From Polaribacter butkevichii (GTDB lineage: Bacteria > Bacteroidota > Bacteroidia > Flavobacteriales > Flavobacteriaceae): a stretch of DNA of 64,000 nt. Numbering within the stretch: the first letter of the stretch is position 1; every line of letters starts with the position of its first letter. This document shows positions 60,264 to 64,000 of this stretch, piece after piece. The stretch lies in the NCBI RefSeq assembly GCF_038024105.1, contig NZ_CP150661.1, positions 2,499,001 to 2,563,000 on the forward strand. The letters are read 5' to 3'. Below the pieces are notes generated by a model that made no database searches, was not told the DNA's origin, and worked only from the letters and a program-made list of their open reading frames with translations. The translations under genes and the position numbers were made by a program.

Positions 60264-62480
60264 TTAGCTTAAAATTGAATCTTGTTTTAATTCATTTATA
60301 AACGGCTGCTTGTAAATTCTCTTACCTAAAGCCGCATTAATTGCGTTGGCAACTGCCCCACCTGCTGGAGGTAAACCTGGTTCTCCCAAACCTGTAGGAG
60401 ATAAATCATTTTCTACAAAATGAACGGCGACTTTTGGCGTTTCTTGCATTCTGATTAATCTATATGTATCAAAATTTTTGTGTGTTGGTTTTCCATCCTT
60501 TAAAGAAAAATCAGCATACATAGCGTGCCCTATTCCATCTAAAACACCACCTTCTAATTGGTTTCTTGCTCCTGTTGGGTTTACTACAACACCACAATCT
60601 ACCGCAACAGTTACTTTTTTAACTATAGGAAAACCATCTTTTAAAACAATATCTGCAATTTCTGCAACATGTGTATTATGGCTATAATATGCAGAAAAAC
60701 CTTGGTAAACACCTTCTTTTGTTTTTCCCCAATTTCCTTTTTCTCTCACTAATTTAATAGTGTCTTGCATTCTTTGTCCGGAATATTCAATTTTTTTATC
60801 AGTAGTCCCTTTTACATTTTGCAATAAATCTAAACGTAATTGAATAGGATCTATATTTAATTCTGATGCCAATTCATCAAAGAAACTTTGTTCTGCAAAT
60901 GCTAAAAAATTGGTATAAGGAGCTCTCCACGCACCTGTTGTAACGTTACTTTTAGAATTGCCTGTTTCTACTTTATAATTAGGAATACATCCTGCAGGAA
61001 AAAAATTAGGAATTAATCCATACATATTACTACCAACAGCTGCTTCAATTAAATGATATCCAATTACTTTTCCGTCTTTTAAAGCGGCTTTTATTCTATA
61101 TTTTACAGAAGGCTTGTAAACTCCTGTAGTCATATCATCTTCTCTTGTAGAAATTAATTTAATCGGTTTTTTTATAACACTAGATATTTCTGCGGCTTCG
61201 TATACAAAATCTCCGTAGAGTCTTCTACCAAAACCACCTCCCATTCTTGTCATTTCTACAGACACCTTATCAACATCAAAATCTAACATTTCTGCAACCA
61301 CTTGTGCTGCAAATTCTGGTGTTTGTACAGGACCTGCTAATTGAATATTTTCTGCAGTTACATTTGCATAAAAATTCATAGGTTCCATACAATTGTGTGG
61401 TAAAAAAGGAGAATGATATGTTTTTTCAATCACCTTATCTGCCGTTGCAAAAGCCTTTTTTAAATCACCATCTTCTCTTCTTGTAGTTAACCCTTTACCT
61501 TCTAATATCTTCGTTAATGCTTTATTTTGATTTTCTGTAGATTCTAATTTAGAGTCTTCTTTCCAAATTGCAGTAAGTGCTTTTTTTCCTTTAATTGCAG
61601 CCCAAGTATTTGTTGCAATTACCACTACTTTATCGGTTTCTGACATTTTAAAAGTCCAGTTTTTCTTCCCAGAATTCAAAAATTTTCTCGCTTTATCGCC
61701 AATGGTAATTACATCAATAACACCATTTATTTTTTTTGCTTCAGAAGCGTCAAAACTTTCTAATATTTGCCCAAAAGCTGGAGGTCTTAAAACAGATGCA
61801 TATAACATACCTTCTGCCTTATAATCCAATCCAAAAAGAGGTTTTCCTGTAATAATTTTATCAATATCTACGTTTACTATTTCTTGACCAATAATTGTAA
61901 AATCTTTAATTTCTTTCAACTTTACATCTTCTGGAATTGATAACAAAGCTGCTTCTTTTACAACATCTCCATAGCCTAATTTATCTCCGTTTGCATTTGT
62001 AATAATTCCTTTTGATGCTTTACAAGTACTAGCATCTACATTCCACTTTACGGCAGCCGCATTTACTAACAATTGTTTTGTAGTTGCACCTGTTTGCCTT
62101 AAAGCATCCCAACCAAAACGTATCGATTGGCTACCTCCTGCAACTTGTCTTTTAAAATTTTTAGTATCTAAATTAGCTTGTACAACACGTACTTTGCTCC
62201 ATTCTACATCTAATTCTTCTGCAATAATCATAGGCATTGCTGTTTTTACACCTTGCCCAATTTCTGGATTTGGAGAAAAAATAGTAACGTAACCATCATC
62301 AGAGATTTTAATAAATGCGTTAAAATCATTAAAGTTTAAACTATCAATATCTACTGGCATTACGGCTTCTGGTTTGCAAGCCGTTAATAAATTAAAACCA
62401 ACTAAAAGGCCACCACTTGCTAAAACAGATGCCTTTAAAAAGTTTCTTCTGCTAAAATTATTCTTTGATTTAGATTCCAT
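60264..62480 (-). CDS. Molybdopterin-binding subunit, IorB-type molybdenum hydroxylase
   Basis: 738 residues of the xanthine dehydrogenase / isoquinoline 1-oxidoreductase beta-subunit family. The twin-arginine signal FSRRNFLKASVLASGGLLVG marks folded export to the periplasm. Cofactor regions: EIGQGVKTAMPMIIAEEL, AGGSQSIRFGW, MTRMGGGFGRRLYGDFVYEA, GAWRAPYTNFLAFAEQSFFD and the active-site Glu in GLGEPGLPPAGGA. It should hydroxylate an N-heterocycle or oxidise an aldehyde, passing electrons to the iron-sulfur subunit encoded 59 bp upstream. Actual substrate unknown. Confidence 0.93.
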   Translation of the reverse strand: MESKSKNNFSRRNFLKASVLASGGLLVGFNLLTACKPEAVMPVDIDSLNFNDFNAFIKISDDGYVTIFSPNPEIGQGVKTAMPMIIAEELDVEWSKVRVVQANLDTKNFKRQVAGGSQSIRFGWDALRQTGATTKQLLVNAAAVKWNVDASTCKASKGIITNANGDKLGYGDVVKEAALLSIPEDVKLKEIKDFTIIGQEIVNVDIDKIITGKPLFGLDYKAEGMLYASVLRPPAFGQILESFDASEAKKINGVIDVITIGDKARKFLNSGKKNWTFKMSETDKVVVIATNTWAAIKGKKALTAIWKEDSKLESTENQNKALTKILEGKGLTTRREDGDLKKAFATADKVIEKTYHSPFLPHNCMEPMNFYANVTAENIQLAGPVQTPEFAAQVVAEMLDFDVDKVSVEMTRMGGGFGRRLYGDFVYEAAEISSVIKKPIKLISTREDDMTTGVYKPSVKYRIKAALKDGKVIGYHLIEAAVGSNMYGLIPNFFPAGCIPNYKVETGNSKSNVTTGAWRAPYTNFLAFAEQSFFDELASELNIDPIQLRLDLLQNVKGTTDKKIEYSGQRMQDTIKLVREKGNWGKTKEGVYQGFSAYYSHNTHVAEIADIVLKDGFPIVKKVTVAVDCGVVVNPTGARNQLEGGVLDGIGHAMYADFSLKDGKPTHKNFDTYRLIRMQETPKVAVHFVENDLSPTGLGEPGLPPAGGAVANAINAALGKRIYKQPFINELKQDSILS

Positions 62481-62539
62481 TTTGTGAAGTAATTTTTAGG
62501 TTTTCCTCTTCGAAAAATTTGAGGAACCACTTTTTTATA

Positions 62540-63001
62540 TTAAGACATTTTTTCTGCAGCAACTTTTACCGCTTTTTCTATTCTATTATAAGAAGCACAT
62601 CTACAAATATTACCATGCATAGCTTCTCTTATTTCTTCTTCTGAAGGATTTTTATTTTCTGATAAAAACGCAGAAGCAGTCATTATTTGTCCTGCCTGAC
62701 AATATCCACATTGTGGTACATCAATTTCTTTCCAAGCCTCTTGTACAGGGTGTTTTCCATCATCAGACAACCCTTCTATCGTTGTAATTTTTACATCATC
62801 TAAAATAGAAACTTGCATTTGGCAACTTCTTGTAGCAACACCGTCTATATGTACTGTACAAGCACCACATTGTGCAATACCACAACCAAATTTTGTGCCT
62901 ACTAAATTTAGTTCATCCCTTAAAACCCATAACAAGGGTGTATCTGCATCCGCAGAAACTGCACGTACTTTTCCGTTAATATGAAGCTTATAATTTGGCA
63001 T
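62540..63001 (-). CDS. [2Fe-2S] subunit of the molybdenum hydroxylase
   Basis: 153 residues of the IorA/CoxS type. Plant-type ferredoxin cluster: CGIAQCGACTVHIDG with a further Cys in RSCQMQ; second cluster: CGYCQAGQIM and GNICRCASYNRI. It moves electrons from the molybdenum centre to an outside acceptor. No signal peptide, so it would be exported together with the large subunit by the Tat route. First gene of the two-gene unit; no FAD subunit or XdhC/CoxI-type maturation gene is within the window. Confidence 0.95.
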   Translation of the reverse strand: MPNYKLHINGKVRAVSADADTPLLWVLRDELNLVGTKFGCGIAQCGACTVHIDGVATRSCQMQVSILDDVKITTIEGLSDDGKHPVQEAWKEIDVPQCGYCQAGQIMTASAFLSENKNPSEEEIREAMHGNICRCASYNRIEKAVKVAAEKMS

Positions 63002-63101
63002 AGAAAGAGGTTTATAATTTAACTTGAAAGTTACAAAAAATTGCCTTTGTTATTTTAACCAGATGTAAAACCAAGAGTATTTGTGATTTTTTTAACAAAA
63101 A

Positions 63102-63131
63102 AAGAACCCGTTCAATAATGAACGAGTTCTT
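63102..63131 (-). terminator. Terminator of the 149-residue hypothetical gene
   Basis: AAGAACCCGTTCA pairs with TGAACGAGTTCTT (one mismatch). On the minus strand a T7 run follows, which fits termination of the hypothetical gene ending at 63182. Confidence 0.75.
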
Positions 63132-63181
63132 AATTTTCATTGCAATTTTCTGCAGCTTTATCTTAATATTTTACAATAATC

Positions 63182-63631
63182 TTATTCTACATCTATTATT
63201 CGTTTTCCTTTTTCTGTTTTTTTAATTTTTTTTAAAATCTCAAATAAATTTAATTTTAGAGCTCTGTGCTCTTTTAAATGATTTTTAAACAGAACAAGAA
63301 CTGTTTTGTGTTCTGTTTTATAAGCTTCCTCTTTTTTAGGTTCATCTTTTACGTCTACTAAAACTTCAAGACCATTTTTATGCTTTTTAACCAACTCAAT
63401 TAACTTGTCATTGGTTTTTTTAGAGTTACTTAAAATTTCGATAAATTCTTTACTTTTAGAATAGGCTTGAAAATCGATTAATTGAAGCGTATTCCACTTT
63501 ATTAAATCTTCAAAAAAAAGATATTCATCATTTAAAAATTCTAAATCTATAAGCCATTCTTTAGAGTCATTATGCATTTCTTCTGCACTTAACCATTTTA
63601 TAAAACTTGTATTTACTTGTGCTATTTTCAT
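63182..63631 (-). CDS. Hypothetical helical protein, 149 residues
   Basis: Soluble, charged, all-helical and probably coiled-coil (EFIEILSNSKKTNDKLIELV, TVLVLFKNHLKEHRALKLNL, FEILKKIKKTEKGKRIID). No signal peptide, no family recognised. Monocistronic with its own terminator. Confidence 0.65.
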   Translation of the reverse strand: MKIAQVNTSFIKWLSAEEMHNDSKEWLIDLEFLNDEYLFFEDLIKWNTLQLIDFQAYSKSKEFIEILSNSKKTNDKLIELVKKHKNGLEVLVDVKDEPKKEEAYKTEHKTVLVLFKNHLKEHRALKLNLFEILKKIKKTEKGKRIIDVE

Positions 63632-64000
63632 GATGTTATTTTTAAATCTAATCAGTAGAAAGGAGTTCCCCCGAACTCCTAACTACTTATTAATTACATT
63701 TACACAACCTTAGAAGTTACTTTGGTTGCTGTTTTTATATTTTTATAAACTAAAAAAAAGTGATTTTTATTTATAAAAATATAAGGTACTCTTAAAAACT
63801 CTTTGTCATCATTAATTCTCGTACCAAATTACGAATAACAAAAAACCCATAAACTGATAATTATCAGTTAATTAATATTTATATTTTTAAAACACTTTCT
63901 AGATATTGAAACATTTGAATTTTAAAGGCCTTGCATTTCCTGAAAAAATTATATGTTTTTTCTTCTAACTCATTGTGCTTATTTATAAAGAAATTATCGC
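63632..64000. other. Gene-free right edge
   Basis: No coding frame is convincing. AACTGATAATTATCAGTT (63852-63869) is a perfect 18-bp palindrome without T-run and might be an operator for a gene beyond the window. Confidence 0.5.

Noticed and set aside
63852..63869. 18-bp palindrome as a terminator
   Set aside because: No T-run and no gene ends nearby; left as an unexplained palindrome at the edge.
1..64000. tRNA or rRNA genes
   Set aside because: No cloverleaf with a GTTC-type T-arm ending and no rRNA-like conserved blocks were noticed on either strand by eye; a covariance-model search would be needed to exclude them fully.

Overview
The window reads as an AT-rich chromosomal segment of a marine Flavobacteriaceae member; a Polaribacter-like organism is my best guess from gene content, not from any marker gene. 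The support is: Bacteroidota-type promoters (TAnnTTTG -7 boxes, one with a well spaced TTTG -33 box); a type IX secretion C-terminal sorting domain; a complete Bat aerotolerance gene set; paired SulP transporter and carbonic anhydrase genes; alginate-lyase-family lipoproteins; and several lipoproteins with short flavobacterial signal peptides. No rRNA, tRNA, CRISPR array, transposase or phage gene was seen.

Layout. 1-8.6 kb: end of an SDR gene with an AlbA_2-domain gene, then YitT, a DUF1501/DUF1800 pair, an ALDH7-type aldehyde dehydrogenase and an isoaspartyl peptidase. 8.7-12.1 kb: a leftward unit of three small lipoproteins, an ECF sigma factor without a usual start codon, and a membrane/beta-barrel protein. 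12.2-14.7 kb: LuxE-like enzyme, MscL, a lipoprotein. 14.8-19.1 kb: a potassium-linked block (short KdpD-like kinase, KdpE-like regulator, a 48-residue membrane protein, a TrkH/KtrB channel) and a chemoreceptor-like sensor without output domain.

19.3-27.3 kb is the most distinctive region. A perfect 8 x 12 bp tandem repeat and a 46-bp palindrome precede a promoter overlapped by two palindromic operators. It drives one operon: gluconokinase/6-phosphogluconate dehydrogenase fusion, Nramp-fold transporter without the metal-site motifs, FadR-type regulator, PL7 lyase, SDR, RbsD/FucU mutarotase, second PL7 lyase. A terminator related to the left palindrome closes it. The genes suggest that uronate-containing polysaccharide is cut at the cell surface and that a gluconate-type acid derived from it enters the pentose phosphate pathway, unlike the usual KDG kinase/KDPG aldolase route.

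27.9-34.9 kb: a Fic protein, ThiL, a choice-of-anchor B lipoprotein, a secreted M1 peptidase, a repeat-filled spacer and LpxH. 35.0-45.9 kb: the Bat operon (MoxR, DUF58, BatD-like, BatA, BatB, then BatC, BatD, BatE), split in two by a glycosyltransferase gene with its own terminators. 45.9-51.9 kb: two SulP/beta-carbonic anhydrase modules, probably for bicarbonate uptake and interconversion with CO2. 52-60 kb: CvpA, two TlpA-like thioredoxins, an EamA transporter, YraN, an LD-carboxypeptidase and MetG. 60.1 kb: a candidate structured small RNA. 60.3-63.6 kb: a two-subunit molybdenum hydroxylase and one hypothetical gene.
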